DNA of 64,000 nucleotides from JBCBWG01 sp036804185 (GTDB lineage Bacteria > Pseudomonadota > Alphaproteobacteria > Rhizobiales > Hyphomicrobiaceae): NCBI GenBank assembly GCA_050330095.1, contig JBHJOC010000007.1, positions 1 through 64,000 on the forward strand, in the 5' to 3' direction. Made by a program: the position numbers and the translations under genes. This document shows positions 16,586 to 25,547 of this stretch, piece by piece (positions within the stretch are counted from its first letter, which is position 1; every line of letters starts with the position of its first letter). The notes beneath the pieces were generated by a model. That model did no database searches. It was not told the DNA's origin and saw only the letters and a list, made by a program, of their open reading frames with translations.

Positions 16586-17946
16586 GCCATGAGCCCGGTG
16601 CCGAGTTGACCGTCGACCGGCGGGCCCGCCCCCACGCACAGCCCGTTCGACATCGCGATGTGCTCGCCATCGCCGTTCCGATCATGTTCTCGAACGCGAC
16701 GACGCCGCTTGTCGGATATGTCGATACGGTTGTCATCGGACAGTCGGGCTCTGCGACGCTGATCGGTGCGGTGGCGATCGCCTCGAACATCTTCAACTAC
16801 ATCTATTGGATTTTCGGCTTCCTAAGGATGGGCACGACGGGCTTCACCGCGCAGGCAATGGGCGCTGAAGCCTGGGACGAGGTCGCAGCGCTGCTCGGGC
16901 GTGGACTGCTCATCGCCGTCGCGCTGGGCTGCATGCTGGTCGTCCTGCAGGGGCTTCTCGGCCCGTTTTTGCTGAACCTGATGGGTGCGTCGCCGGCCGT
17001 GAAAGAGGCAGCCCTGGTCTATTTCCAGATCCGGATCTGGGGTGCGCCTGCAGCGCTTGCGAACTTTGCGCTGGTCGGCTGGTTCATCGGGCTCGGGCGT
17101 GCCGACATCGCCTTCTATCTCCAGCTGCTCCTCAATCTCACGAACATGGTGGTCGCGGTCGTGCTCGTCGAGTTCGCGGGCTTTGGCGTTGCCGGGGTCG
17201 GGATTGCGGTCCTGGCGGCTGAGCTACTTGCGGCTGGCATCGGCCTCTGGGTTGCCTTCCGCATCTCCTCAGAGCGGCGCGCCCGCCTCGTTCTGGCCCA
17301 TGTGCTCGATCCCGTGCGGCTGAAGAAGTTCTTTGCCGTCAATGGCGACATCATGATCCGGACGCTCTGCCTGATGTTGGCATTCGGCTTCTTCACCGCA
17401 CAGGGTGCGCGTGCGGGTGATTTGACCCTCGCCGTCAACGCGCTGCTGTTCTCGATCGCGATGATCTGCACCTACCTGCTCGACGGCTACGCTTTTGCTG
17501 CTGAAACCTTCGTTGGTCGTGCGATTGGGCGCAAGTCGCGCAAGGAGTTCGATGCCGCAGTAAAAATGAGCACACTCTGGGCAGCGATTACGGCGCTCGG
17601 GCTTTCAGTGCTGACCTACGGGGCCGGCTCTTGGATGGTCGAGTTCGCAACTCCAAGCGTGGAGGTGCGGGAGGCTGCGCGCTCGTTTCTGATTTGGGCT
17701 GCGCTCGTGCCGATCTTCGGCGTGTGGTGCTTCCAGCTCGACGGCATTTTCATCGGCGCGACGCAATCGGCCGAGATGCGCAACATGATGATCGTTAGTC
17801 TGATCATCTATTTGATCGCAGCCGCAATACTGCCCGGACTGCTGGGGAACGATGGGTTGTGGCTTGCGCTGTTTACGTTCTTCGTTGTCCGGGCCGCGAC
17901 GCTTGCTTGGCGTCTGCCGGTTATCCGCGCGCGCATCTTCCCGTGA
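16582..17946 (+). CDS. MATE family efflux transporter (DinF-like)
   Basis: A 454-residue inner-membrane transporter with about 12 helices in two homologous halves. It starts with RHRDVLAIAVPIMFSNATTPLVGYVDT, the family's first helix, and the second half begins near KKFFAVNGDIMIRTLCLML. Members export cationic drugs or dyes by sodium or proton exchange. The N-terminal FSNATTPLVGYVDT and GTTGFTAQAMGA segments place it in the DinF-like branch. It is co-translated with the small DUF6460 protein through a 4-base overlap; whether that protein modulates it is only inference. Confidence 0.92.
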   Translation: MSHEPGAELTVDRRARPHAQPVRHRDVLAIAVPIMFSNATTPLVGYVDTVVIGQSGSATLIGAVAIASNIFNYIYWIFGFLRMGTTGFTAQAMGAEAWDEVAALLGRGLLIAVALGCMLVVLQGLLGPFLLNLMGASPAVKEAALVYFQIRIWGAPAALANFALVGWFIGLGRADIAFYLQLLLNLTNMVVAVVLVEFAGFGVAGVGIAVLAAELLAAGIGLWVAFRISSERRARLVLAHVLDPVRLKKFFAVNGDIMIRTLCLMLAFGFFTAQGARAGDLTLAVNALLFSIAMICTYLLDGYAFAAETFVGRAIGRKSRKEFDAAVKMSTLWAAITALGLSVLTYGAGSWMVEFATPSVEVREAARSFLIWAALVPIFGVWCFQLDGIFIGATQSAEMRNMMIVSLIIYLIAAAILPGLLGNDGLWLALFTFFVVRAATLAWRLPVIRARIFP

Positions 17947-17982
17947 CGCAATGTCGGCCGGGCGTCGGTCTCAAGGTTCACG

Positions 17983-18906
17983 TCACGACTTGAGACGCTG
18001 GACGATCGCCGATGCAAACAAGCCCATCGCGACGGCAAGAAGCACTGTGAACACGCCATAGAGCAGGGGGCGATTGTAGGCAAATCCATGCAGATAGCGT
18101 TCGATACCCTCGCGCGCGAGCCCAACGCGGGTTGCAAAGGTGTCGACATGGACACCGTCACGAAACAGGTGGACCTGGGCCTCGAGCGTGCCAACCGGCA
18201 CGTTCGCCGGTAGGTCGATCGTTGTTCTGAAGAGATTTCGACCCACGAACGTGACGCCGAAGTCCTCGCGGACGTAGAGCTTTTCGCGTCCCTTCAGGCG
18301 CACGACGGCTTCCTTGAAGGCCCGCAATTCATTGGGAGGCATCGCTGCCGTGCGCTCGTCCGGTCTTAGTTCGAGGCTGGCAAACCCGATGCTGAAGACC
18401 TGACGCGTGGACAGATCAGCGATCTCTGTCAGGGGGCGCGTCGATGCAACGGCATAAAAGCTCGGGACCCGCTCGAACACCGCAGCGTCCGTGTTGAGCC
18501 AAAGGCCGGCGACGCTCGACTTGCGCCGGATGATCAAGGGAACCGTCGAGCCTTGCACGACCACCACGACGTCGTAGCGCCCCGAAGTTGCGATATCGGC
18601 ACGTGCGCCATCGATCGACCCGAAGACGACCAGTTCCACGCCCGAGAATGACGACGTGACGGCCACCCGACGGGTGGAGACGTCGGCTTCGACGGTTTCA
18701 GGTGGCAGTTCGGCTGCGATCGGTTCCAGCGCGGTCTCTTCGTCTGCCTGTGAGGCCGGTGCCGGAAGCTGCGCCTGTGCGACAGGCCGGGCGTCGGCCG
18801 GCACTGGGTCCCCTCCGACGATCGACGCGAAGCCAATCGCAGCCGCGGTGACGCAGGCGATGGTTCCCAGTCGCAATCGTCGCCAGCCTTGTGCACGGCG
18901 CCACAT
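17983..18906 (-). CDS. TIGR02186 family membrane-anchored periplasmic protein
   Basis: A 307-residue protein with an N-terminal signal or anchor (LGTIACVTAAAIGFASIVGG), a long periplasmic beta-rich domain and a C-terminal helix (YGVFTVLLAVAMGLFASAIV). It matches the TIGR02186 family, which in alphaproteobacteria nearly always sits beside a TauE/SafE transporter, as here (6 bases apart). The pair is thought to handle sulphonate or sulphite export, but the role of this subunit is not established. Confidence 0.85.
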   Translation of the reverse strand: MWRRAQGWRRLRLGTIACVTAAAIGFASIVGGDPVPADARPVAQAQLPAPASQADEETALEPIAAELPPETVEADVSTRRVAVTSSFSGVELVVFGSIDGARADIATSGRYDVVVVVQGSTVPLIIRRKSSVAGLWLNTDAAVFERVPSFYAVASTRPLTEIADLSTRQVFSIGFASLELRPDERTAAMPPNELRAFKEAVVRLKGREKLYVREDFGVTFVGRNLFRTTIDLPANVPVGTLEAQVHLFRDGVHVDTFATRVGLAREGIERYLHGFAYNRPLLYGVFTVLLAVAMGLFASAIVQRLKS

Positions 18907-18912
18907 CGGGCC

Positions 18913-19842
18913 TCACCCTCCCCCGCTTTGCAGCCGCGTGATCGAGTAAAGCTCGTCCGGCTCGACGATCAGCCCATAGGCGACCCTCAGACCGACTGCG
19001 AGTACGAGGGCCGCCAGAAGGAACCTCAGCTGCTCTCCGCGCAAGCGCTCCCCTGCGATTGAGCCGAACTGGGCACCAAGCACGCTGCCGACGATCAGGA
19101 TCAGCGCAAGCATCACATCGACGGCGAAGTTCGTGTAGGCGTGAAGCAGGGTCGTGACTGCCGTCACGAGCACGATCTGGAAGAGCGACGTCCCGACCAC
19201 CACGCTAGTGGGCACGCGCAACAGGTAGATCATCGCCGGGATCATGATGAACCCGCCCCCGACACCCATGATCGCAGCCAGGATGCCGACCAGGAACCCA
19301 ATCGTGACCGGTGGAATCGCGCTGATATAAAGGCGCGATGTCTTGAAGCGCATCTTGAACGGCAGGCCGTCCATCCAGGTGTGCTGACCTGAGCGTCGCG
19401 GCAGGGCCGTTCCTCCATGGCGCACGACCCGCAGCGAGCGGATGCTTTCAACCATCATCAGCGCGCCGACGATACCAAGGAATGCAACGTAAAGCAGCGA
19501 GACCACGAACTCGAACTGGCCCGCACGGCGGAGAACGGACACGAACTGCACACCGATGACGGAGCCGACGAGGCCGCCTGCGAGCAGGACGAGGCCGAGC
19601 TTGACGTCGACGTTCCGGCGCTGCCATTGCGCAAGCGCGCCTGACACGGATGCCGCAACCGTTTGTGCCGCGCCCGTACCGACGGCGACAGTAGCTGGAA
19701 CTCCGAGGAAGATCAGCAACGGTGTGATGAGGAAGCCACCGCCAACACCGAACATTCCAGCCAGAAAGCCAACCGCCGCGCCCAGGCCGAGAAAGGTGAA
19801 CACGTTCACCGACATCTCAGCGATCGGGAGGTAGAGGTTCAT
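18913..19842 (-). CDS. Sulfite exporter TauE/SafE family protein
   Basis: A 309-residue inner-membrane transporter with two homologous halves of four helices each. Each half carries the family's glycine-rich motif: GVGGGFLITPLLIFLGVP near the N-terminus and GVGGGFIMIPAMIYLLRVP in the second half. Members export small organic or inorganic anions such as sulphite or sulphoacetate. It is followed by the TIGR02186 gene on the same strand, the usual pair. Confidence 0.92.
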   Translation of the reverse strand: MNLYLPIAEMSVNVFTFLGLGAAVGFLAGMFGVGGGFLITPLLIFLGVPATVAVGTGAAQTVAASVSGALAQWQRRNVDVKLGLVLLAGGLVGSVIGVQFVSVLRRAGQFEFVVSLLYVAFLGIVGALMMVESIRSLRVVRHGGTALPRRSGQHTWMDGLPFKMRFKTSRLYISAIPPVTIGFLVGILAAIMGVGGGFIMIPAMIYLLRVPTSVVVGTSLFQIVLVTAVTTLLHAYTNFAVDVMLALILIVGSVLGAQFGSIAGERLRGEQLRFLLAALVLAVGLRVAYGLIVEPDELYSITRLQSGGG

Positions 19843-20093
19843 CTCGGGAACCGTGGCCTCGGGTGTCTTGTCACGGCGGAAGTGCGCGATGCCGCAGGCT
19901 CGCGAGGAGGCTTCCGGCGGCCGTCACTTGTCTTTACAGGACTGACGCCGGCCTGCGATAGGTCGATAGTCGACGCGGTCGATAATCACCGCCGGGGCTG
20001 TCGAAGCTGTCACGCATGGCACGGTGACATCAGGGGGGCTGCAACCGCTCGGATCGCCATCTCGCAGCGACTTAAGAAGGGACGCGATCTGCG

Positions 20094-22919
20094 TCACGTC
20101 CCCTGCGCACCGGCCTGCCAAGCCTGGCCAGCAACCGCGGGGTCGTTGGCAAGCGGGACGTAGGGCGCTGGTTGCCATGCCTCGACCTCACCATCGATCT
20201 GCCCTCGCCGGTTTGCCTCAACCTGGCCGCGCAAGGCCTTGGCCTGGGTGTTGGCCTCCGTGTCGCCGGCCTTGGCTGCAAGACTGAACCACCGGTAGGC
20301 TTCCGACGCGTCCTTCGCCACGCCGAGGCCATTCTGATGCAGGATCGCGATGTTGAACTGGCTGTCGGAGAGGCCAAGCTCTGCCGCACGCCGGAACCAG
20401 ATCGCCGCGGATCGATAGTCGGGCGTGCTTTGTCCCGCGGTCAGCACCGCAAGATTATGCATGGCTTTGACCGTGCCCTGATCAGCCGCCTTCATATACC
20501 AGAGCTTTGCCGCATTGAGATCGCGAGGCACGCCGAGCCCGCGCTCGTAAAGCGTTGCCAACCGATACTGGGCCAGCGCAAACCCTTTCTCGGCCGCACG
20601 TCCGTACCATTGAGCCGCGAGTTTGAAGTCCTGATCAATGCCGCGGCCTTCGGCATAGCGCGAGCCGACCTCGAACTCCGCCGAAGCGTTGCCGTTCGTT
20701 GCAGCTGTCCTGAGCGACGCGGGACCGATCTGTGCCGGTGGGACGAGGGCAGTCCCTGTCAACGGCGTCGCGTCGGTTGTGCGGGCGGCGGCAAAGTCAG
20801 GCGCGAGTGCCGCCTGCTGGGTCGTCGCCCCAGTGACGAGCGGAGGCGTGATTTGGCTGGATGCAGCATATGCTGCGGTCTCGCCATTCAGAGCCGCAAA
20901 CTCACGCGCTTGCGGATCATCAAGGCGTGATTCACGATCGCCTGCCTGCTGAACAGGTTGTGCATCGCCGTCGTGCCGCGGCTCCAGGCGCTCGCGTTCG
21001 AGCGTCTCGGGCGTGATCAACTGGCGGGCCATGGGCGCTTCACCGCCCTTTGGGAGCATCACGTACGTGCCGACGCCGGCTGCAAGAATGGTCAGTGCCA
21101 GACCCGCGACCCAGAGCCTTGCGCGCGTTCCCGAACTGGTGCTTGCCTCCGCCTCGTCGTCGTCACGGGGTGGCGCCGAGATCGGCGCAGTTGAACCGAT
21201 GTGGGACGGACTGCTTGTCAGCTCGGGGCCTCTTTCCGCAGCGCGTTGAGCTGCCCGACGTGCACTCTCGATGAACGCTTCACGGGTCCCCTGGGCTGGC
21301 GCAGATTGACCTGGAGCAGCGGCCTGCATCATCGGCTGTGCGTGCTGCGGGTTGCCGAGGTTTGGTGCCGCCTGGCGCTGGACACGTGGAATGCCGTCAT
21401 CCCCACCGCCCTGGCGCGTGATGTTGCGCGGCTGCATGCCCTGCATCGTCGGCCGATCCTGCCCGGGCGACGGGGCAGCTGCGCGCTCGTTCGCTCGGTC
21501 AGTCTGGGCCGATGCCGGTCCCGGCGCCATCGCAGCGGTCCCACGATCGGGTCCCCCGCGGTCCGGCGTGGCGCGCACTTTGTCGACGAGCGCAAGCTGG
21601 GCGTGCTCGATCGCGTCCATCCGATCGAGCAAGCGGATCATCGCCTGCTGCATGGTGTCGAGCATCGCGTTGGTCTGGGCGCCGCCGCTCTGTTGGCGCT
21701 CGACGATGGATTGCACCAGTTCACGGATCTCGTAAACGCTGCGCTCAGCCTCTGACGGAGCGGCGCTGCCGTCAGGGTCATTGCCCGCTTCGGCAAGCCG
21801 TGCTGCGACCGCATCTGCGAGCAGTGCGACATCGATGTTGGCATCGGTCGGCAGCGGCCGCGCAAGCGCGGCAAGCCGCTCGTCTGAGAACCGTTCGGCG
21901 AGCGAGATGACTTCCTGCTCGATGGTGGCAACGCGATCGAGTTCCTGGCGTGACGCTTCGAATTGGTTGGTAATCTCAGCGAGATACTGTTCGATCGCGG
22001 GCAGCGCCGAGAGATCGTCCCGCGTGACCATGTCCGTGAACGCGCTTTGCATGCGGGCCTCAACATCCGCGAGGCGCATGCTGATCTCGTCGAGCGACAC
22101 CTCGCTGACGGCCGGTGTCAAGCGGGAGGCGACTTCGGCGGCGATATCGGCAAACCGAGAGTCGAGCCAACTGCGATCATTGTCGGCGAGTTGCGCTTTG
22201 ATCGGGTTCGCGGTCGACGCCAGCATCCGAGCTGCCTCGGCAACGATCGTGTCATCGTCGACTGGCACACCCTGCGGCGCCAGGTCACTTGCATGGTGCT
22301 CATAAATCCGGGTCAATGCTTCCGCAGCGTCCGAATCCCACGTTCCGGGGATCTCTTCGACCGGCTGCGGAGCTGGCTCGACAAATCCGATCGGAGCCGC
22401 TGCAACACCAAGCTGCGGACCTGGACCAATCTCCTCACGGGCCGAGATGCCTGGGTATCCGGCAGTTGGCTCAACGGCGACGACAGGTGCCACGGTCGCC
22501 TGCGAGGCAGCAGGTCCTGGGCTGGCAGCAGCCATCGCAGGCCGGTCCGTCGAAGACGACGGGTTGCCGCCGCTATCCACACCCCCACGCAAGCCCGATG
22601 ATGTGTCCTGGAGGTGGCTCGGCTGTTCAATGGCATCGCGCGGCGCCGTTGCGACCCGGCGGGCGAGATCTGCGATCGCGTCCTCGAGCTTGTCGAAGGC
22701 TGTCGCGAAATGGCTCGGGACCGAGCGCCGGGCGCCCTGGCTCTTTGCCGACAGTTGACTGAGCTGATCCTGGATGAGGTCGAGCGCACGCGCATTCCGT
22801 GTCTCAGCAGCGGCCATTTGTGAAGCGAGCTGAGCGATCAGCGCCTTCAGTTCAGGAGCCTCGCATGAGGTCGGGTCGGCCCCGGACTTCCGGCTCGTCT
22901 GATCGGCAAACTCGGACAT
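20094..22919 (-). CDS. PodJ-like SEL1-repeat protein with membrane anchor
   Basis: A 941-residue protein. The N-terminal 600 residues are hydrophilic and predicted helical or coiled-coil, with Pro- and Gln-rich linkers, and stay in the cytoplasm. One membrane helix follows (LWVAGLALTILAAGVGTYVM, about residues 600-622). The periplasmic C-terminus has four SEL1 repeats (about residues 745-900; for example GSRYAEGRGIDQDFKLAAQ, and LATLYERGLGVPRDLNAAK). This is the layout of the polar organiser PodJ of Caulobacter and its Rhizobiales relatives, so a role in polarity or cell-envelope localisation is inferred. GAGGGG at 22926-22931 is 6 bases before the ATG at 22919 but touches the one at 22925, so 22919 is chosen. 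Confidence 0.82.
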   Translation of the reverse strand: MSEFADQTSRKSGADPTSCEAPELKALIAQLASQMAAAETRNARALDLIQDQLSQLSAKSQGARRSVPSHFATAFDKLEDAIADLARRVATAPRDAIEQPSHLQDTSSGLRGGVDSGGNPSSSTDRPAMAAASPGPAASQATVAPVVAVEPTAGYPGISAREEIGPGPQLGVAAAPIGFVEPAPQPVEEIPGTWDSDAAEALTRIYEHHASDLAPQGVPVDDDTIVAEAARMLASTANPIKAQLADNDRSWLDSRFADIAAEVASRLTPAVSEVSLDEISMRLADVEARMQSAFTDMVTRDDLSALPAIEQYLAEITNQFEASRQELDRVATIEQEVISLAERFSDERLAALARPLPTDANIDVALLADAVAARLAEAGNDPDGSAAPSEAERSVYEIRELVQSIVERQQSGGAQTNAMLDTMQQAMIRLLDRMDAIEHAQLALVDKVRATPDRGGPDRGTAAMAPGPASAQTDRANERAAAPSPGQDRPTMQGMQPRNITRQGGGDDGIPRVQRQAAPNLGNPQHAQPMMQAAAPGQSAPAQGTREAFIESARRAAQRAAERGPELTSSPSHIGSTAPISAPPRDDDEAEASTSSGTRARLWVAGLALTILAAGVGTYVMLPKGGEAPMARQLITPETLERERLEPRHDGDAQPVQQAGDRESRLDDPQAREFAALNGETAAYAASSQITPPLVTGATTQQAALAPDFAAARTTDATPLTGTALVPPAQIGPASLRTAATNGNASAEFEVGSRYAEGRGIDQDFKLAAQWYGRAAEKGFALAQYRLATLYERGLGVPRDLNAAKLWYMKAADQGTVKAMHNLAVLTAGQSTPDYRSAAIWFRRAAELGLSDSQFNIAILHQNGLGVAKDASEAYRWFSLAAKAGDTEANTQAKALRGQVEANRRGQIDGEVEAWQPAPYVPLANDPAVAGQAWQAGAQGT

Positions 22920-23307
22920 CCTCATCCCCTCGAAGTCCGTTGTTTTCCAACGACTCCGCAGTCAGTCAAGCTGCTTTGCGAGGGAATGCACATGCATACC
23001 TCATCGGCGCTGACGATGCGAAGTCCCGAAACGCCACGCGGCACTGAGGCGACTCTATCGCCGAGACGATGCGCGCCGAGAGTAAAGGTTCAGTTAAACA
23101 GGAGCTCATTCAACACGCGATCCATGCTCTGTCGACTGGCTTGCATCACAAGGGTTCGCCGATGCAGCGCTGGTGAGGTGCCGCGCCTAACGTGGTCGGT
23201 CCGTGCACAGAAGACGGCGTCAATCAAGGCACGATCGCCTTACATCTGCGCATTTCCGTGATAGACGCGATCTGAAGGTTGTCCGCAATCGCATGTGGAG
23301 GTGGGCG
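22920..23307. other. Divergent promoter region of the PodJ-like and coiled-coil protein genes
   Basis: About 390 bases between two divergent genes, so both promoters should be here. Apart from a weak in-frame extension of the downstream gene up to 23203, I see no credible gene. No clear operator or hairpin was found. Confidence 0.5.
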
Positions 23308-23913
23308 ATGACCCCGAATTTGAAACGATTCGCCGTGTTCGCCGTGCTTTTCGCGGGCCTTCACTGGCCCGCGCAGGCAACCGGTGAGACCGAGACACAG
23401 GGGCGCTTCACGATCAGCCCGACCGATGGCGGCTTCGTGCGCCTCGACAGGCGAACCGGCGCGATGTCCTTTTGTCGGCGCGAGGATGGCCGCTGGTCCT
23501 GCAGCGACATGGCGGGTGCCGCAGGGGCGGAGGTCGCGCCGGGGACCCCAACCACAGGCGTTGATGACAGCCGCGAAAGTGAAGCAGTCAAGGCGTTGCG
23601 CGAGGAGAATGCGCGGCTCAGGGAGGAGATTGCGCGCCTCGATGCCCTGCTGGGCCTGGAGCCTCGTCAGGACAGCCGCAGGCCCGGCCTTCCGCCACTC
23701 CTACCCCGACCGGAAGGCCGGCCATTCGCCGAAAATTTCCAGTTGCCCTCCGAGCGCCAGGTCGAGCAGGCGCTCGACTACTTCACAAGCATTCTGCGCA
23801 AGTTCCAGGACAAGTTGAAGGAACTCGAGGATGGCGCGCGCGGCGTGAGGCCTGAGACGCCCGAGCCAGAGTCACCGCAATCCGAACAACCGCAGGGCGA
23901 CCGGCCGCTGTAG
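23308..23913 (+). CDS. Secreted coiled-coil protein, unknown function
   Basis: A 201-residue protein with a signal peptide (RFAVFAVLFAGLHWPAQA). The first mature domain contains FTISPTDGGFVRLDRRTGAM and two cysteines (MSFC, WSC), a block I have seen in conserved alphaproteobacterial proteins of unknown role. A leucine-zipper-like coiled coil follows (ALREENARLREEIARLDAL), then a helix and an acidic Pro-rich tail. GGAGG at 23297-23301 fixes the start at 23308. It is divergent from the PodJ-like gene, which may mean shared regulation; a periplasmic scaffold role is only a guess. Confidence 0.75.
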   Translation: MTPNLKRFAVFAVLFAGLHWPAQATGETETQGRFTISPTDGGFVRLDRRTGAMSFCRREDGRWSCSDMAGAAGAEVAPGTPTTGVDDSRESEAVKALREENARLREEIARLDALLGLEPRQDSRRPGLPPLLPRPEGRPFAENFQLPSERQVEQALDYFTSILRKFQDKLKELEDGARGVRPETPEPESPQSEQPQGDRPL

Positions 23914-23955
23914 ACCAAGACCGCCATTTCTGGACGTGATGGGATGATGTCGCTC

Positions 23956-24073
23956 ACGAACGACGGAAAGCAAAGTTTGCGAGAAACACAGTGAATCTCT
24001 TTCCGCCTTGCGATCAGACGTCTCTGGCAGGCGCGTCTTGCGGAGGGTGCAGAGACTTCTGATCGGCGGCACT
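23956..24073 (+). repeat. Dispersed intergenic repeat, copy A
   Basis: It begins ACGAACGACGGAAAGCAAAG and contains GGCAGGCGCGTCTTGCGGAG and a GATCGGCGGCACT end. It aligns over its whole length with 45895-46012, with roughly three quarters of bases identical by eye. The left inverted arm seen in copy B is missing here. It follows directly after a stop codon in a convergent gap. Confidence 0.8.
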
Positions 24074-24244
24074 TGTGCGGTGTCATCCGACCACGTGGCC
24101 GCGAATGCGGTCGCGCGTGGTCGGATCATGCTGCAGCTGTGAACTTTCAGGAGGTCGTTCATGACGGCCGGACGAGGTTGCTCATCCGGCCCGAACGGGC
24201 GAGGCTGATGTTTCAACGCACGCAGCACATCTCCGGGGGACCGG

Positions 24245-24379
24245 ATGAACATTCACAAGAATGCGCGTCTGACGCCGCGCGGTCGAGCGCAGATGGTTCG
24301 CGCCGTCGCAAACAACGGCTTCTCGATCGCTGCAGCGGCGCACACTCCGTTTTCCCACACGGGGCATCAAATCGCCTGA
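24245..24379 (+). pseudogene. Remnant of an IS481-family transposase, N-terminus only
   Basis: The frame MNIHKNARLTPRGRAQMVRA matches the conserved start of IS481-family transposases, where an N-terminal helix-turn-helix follows. After about 32 residues (VANNGFSIAAAA) the reading frame leaves the family pattern and stops at 24377. The rest of the transposase, the DDE domain and the terminal inverted repeats are not visible, so the element is dead. A short transposase-derived DNA-binding protein is unlikely but not excluded. Confidence 0.7.
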
Positions 24380-24448
24380 CGGCGGGCGCACGAAAGTTTA
24401 CCCAAGAAGAGGCGCCCCTCATGGCCGCCGGTGAGCGCCTCTCTCCAA

Positions 24449-25483
24449 TCAGCTCTCGCTCTCAACGAGGAGCGACGTCTTCGTCCGCATCAGCGCCTCG
24501 GCATCGGCCGCGTTGAGTTTGAAGTCGAAACCGTTCACCCGATCCGCAATCGCCTGCGCACGATCCGGCAAAACGCCACCCTCCGGCTGGGGTCCGACAG
24601 AAATCCGCACCCAGGCATCCACATCGCTGCCAACCTCTGGCGGGGTCCCGAAGCGATGCATTGTCACTGCAAAGTCGCCAGACGTTGCAAATACGACCCT
24701 GCGACCGTCGGGGTTTGCGTCTGTGACTGCTCTGCGAACATCGTTGAAGCGCAGTGGTGAGAGAAGATTGGCGAGCCTTGAGACCTTCGCTGCATCGGGC
24801 TGTCGATCCTCGGGGATCGCCTCAAGGGTCATGGCGTCGCCATCGCGCGCCAAGGTGAAGGCGACAGTCTCGCCGTCATAGGCTGCGACCGAAGCAATAT
24901 CGCCAGCCTCGATCGCAACGATCTGCGTGTCGAAATACGCACTCCGCGAGAGTGGCGCATCGAGCGCGCCGCGCACGAGGAATGCTCTTGTCTCCCCGTC
25001 CCGCCGGACGAACTGGCCGCCGCTCGTCCCCCCGACTGTGTAATCCCGCTCGCCGAGGATCACAGCGGCGATCGTCCTGCCTGCGCGATCGGCAAGCACG
25101 ATCCGCTCGCCTTCGCCAGCGGTCGCGCCCGAGGTTGGCGCTTCGAGCTTGAGTTCACCGAGGCGGCTTGCATCGGAAGTCTTGCGTTCTTCGATCGTCA
25201 TCAGGGCGAGCGCGGAGACCATGCGCCGCGGCAGATCGGGCGACACCGGGAAGCCGCTCTGGTCGAGAAATACGCCATCCTTCAACGTCATGACGGTCTT
25301 GTCATCGCCGAGGTCGACGGTGATTTCTGCGATATCGCCGGCGCGCTGTGCCAGTCCCGGCACAAGGCGCTCGCCGCGCTGGCTTACGGCATCGCCAACG
25401 CGTGTCACCGTCGAGGTCACAACCGCCAAGCCGATCGCCACGACGGTTGCTGCGGACAGCAAAAGGAACGACTTCGGCGTCAT
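24449..25483 (-). CDS. DUF4340 domain-containing membrane protein
   Basis: A 344-residue protein with one N-terminal helix (FLLLSAATVVAIGLAVVTSTV) and a long periplasmic region with repeated beta-rich DUF4340 units (DIAEITVDLGDDKTVMTLKDG; RTIAAVILGERDYTVGGTSGG is the second typical strand pair). Start at 25483 is chosen over 25654 because the extra residues overlap the upstream gene and GGAG lies about 8 bases upstream. It is the last gene of the Gld-type ABC operon, where DUF4340 proteins are a regular partner; the role of the system in proteobacteria is not known. Confidence 0.9.
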   Translation of the reverse strand: MTPKSFLLLSAATVVAIGLAVVTSTVTRVGDAVSQRGERLVPGLAQRAGDIAEITVDLGDDKTVMTLKDGVFLDQSGFPVSPDLPRRMVSALALMTIEERKTSDASRLGELKLEAPTSGATAGEGERIVLADRAGRTIAAVILGERDYTVGGTSGGQFVRRDGETRAFLVRGALDAPLSRSAYFDTQIVAIEAGDIASVAAYDGETVAFTLARDGDAMTLEAIPEDRQPDAAKVSRLANLLSPLRFNDVRRAVTDANPDGRRVVFATSGDFAVTMHRFGTPPEVGSDVDAWVRISVGPQPEGGVLPDRAQAIADRVNGFDFKLNAADAEALMRTKTSLLVESES

Positions 25484-25547
25484 AGCAGAGCTCCGGGATC
25501 GTGTCGGTGAGCCTTCGGCATGGGGGCAAGCCGCAAACAGGCGCGGG

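Larger units (their letters stand above)
23914..24448. other. Intergenic region holding a dispersed repeat copy and an IS481 remnant
   Basis: This 535-base gap between convergent genes has no functional gene. It holds one copy of the dispersed repeat (23956-24073), and then the start of an IS481-type transposase frame (24245-24379), both listed separately. The gap looks like the scar of past mobile DNA. Confidence 0.7.
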
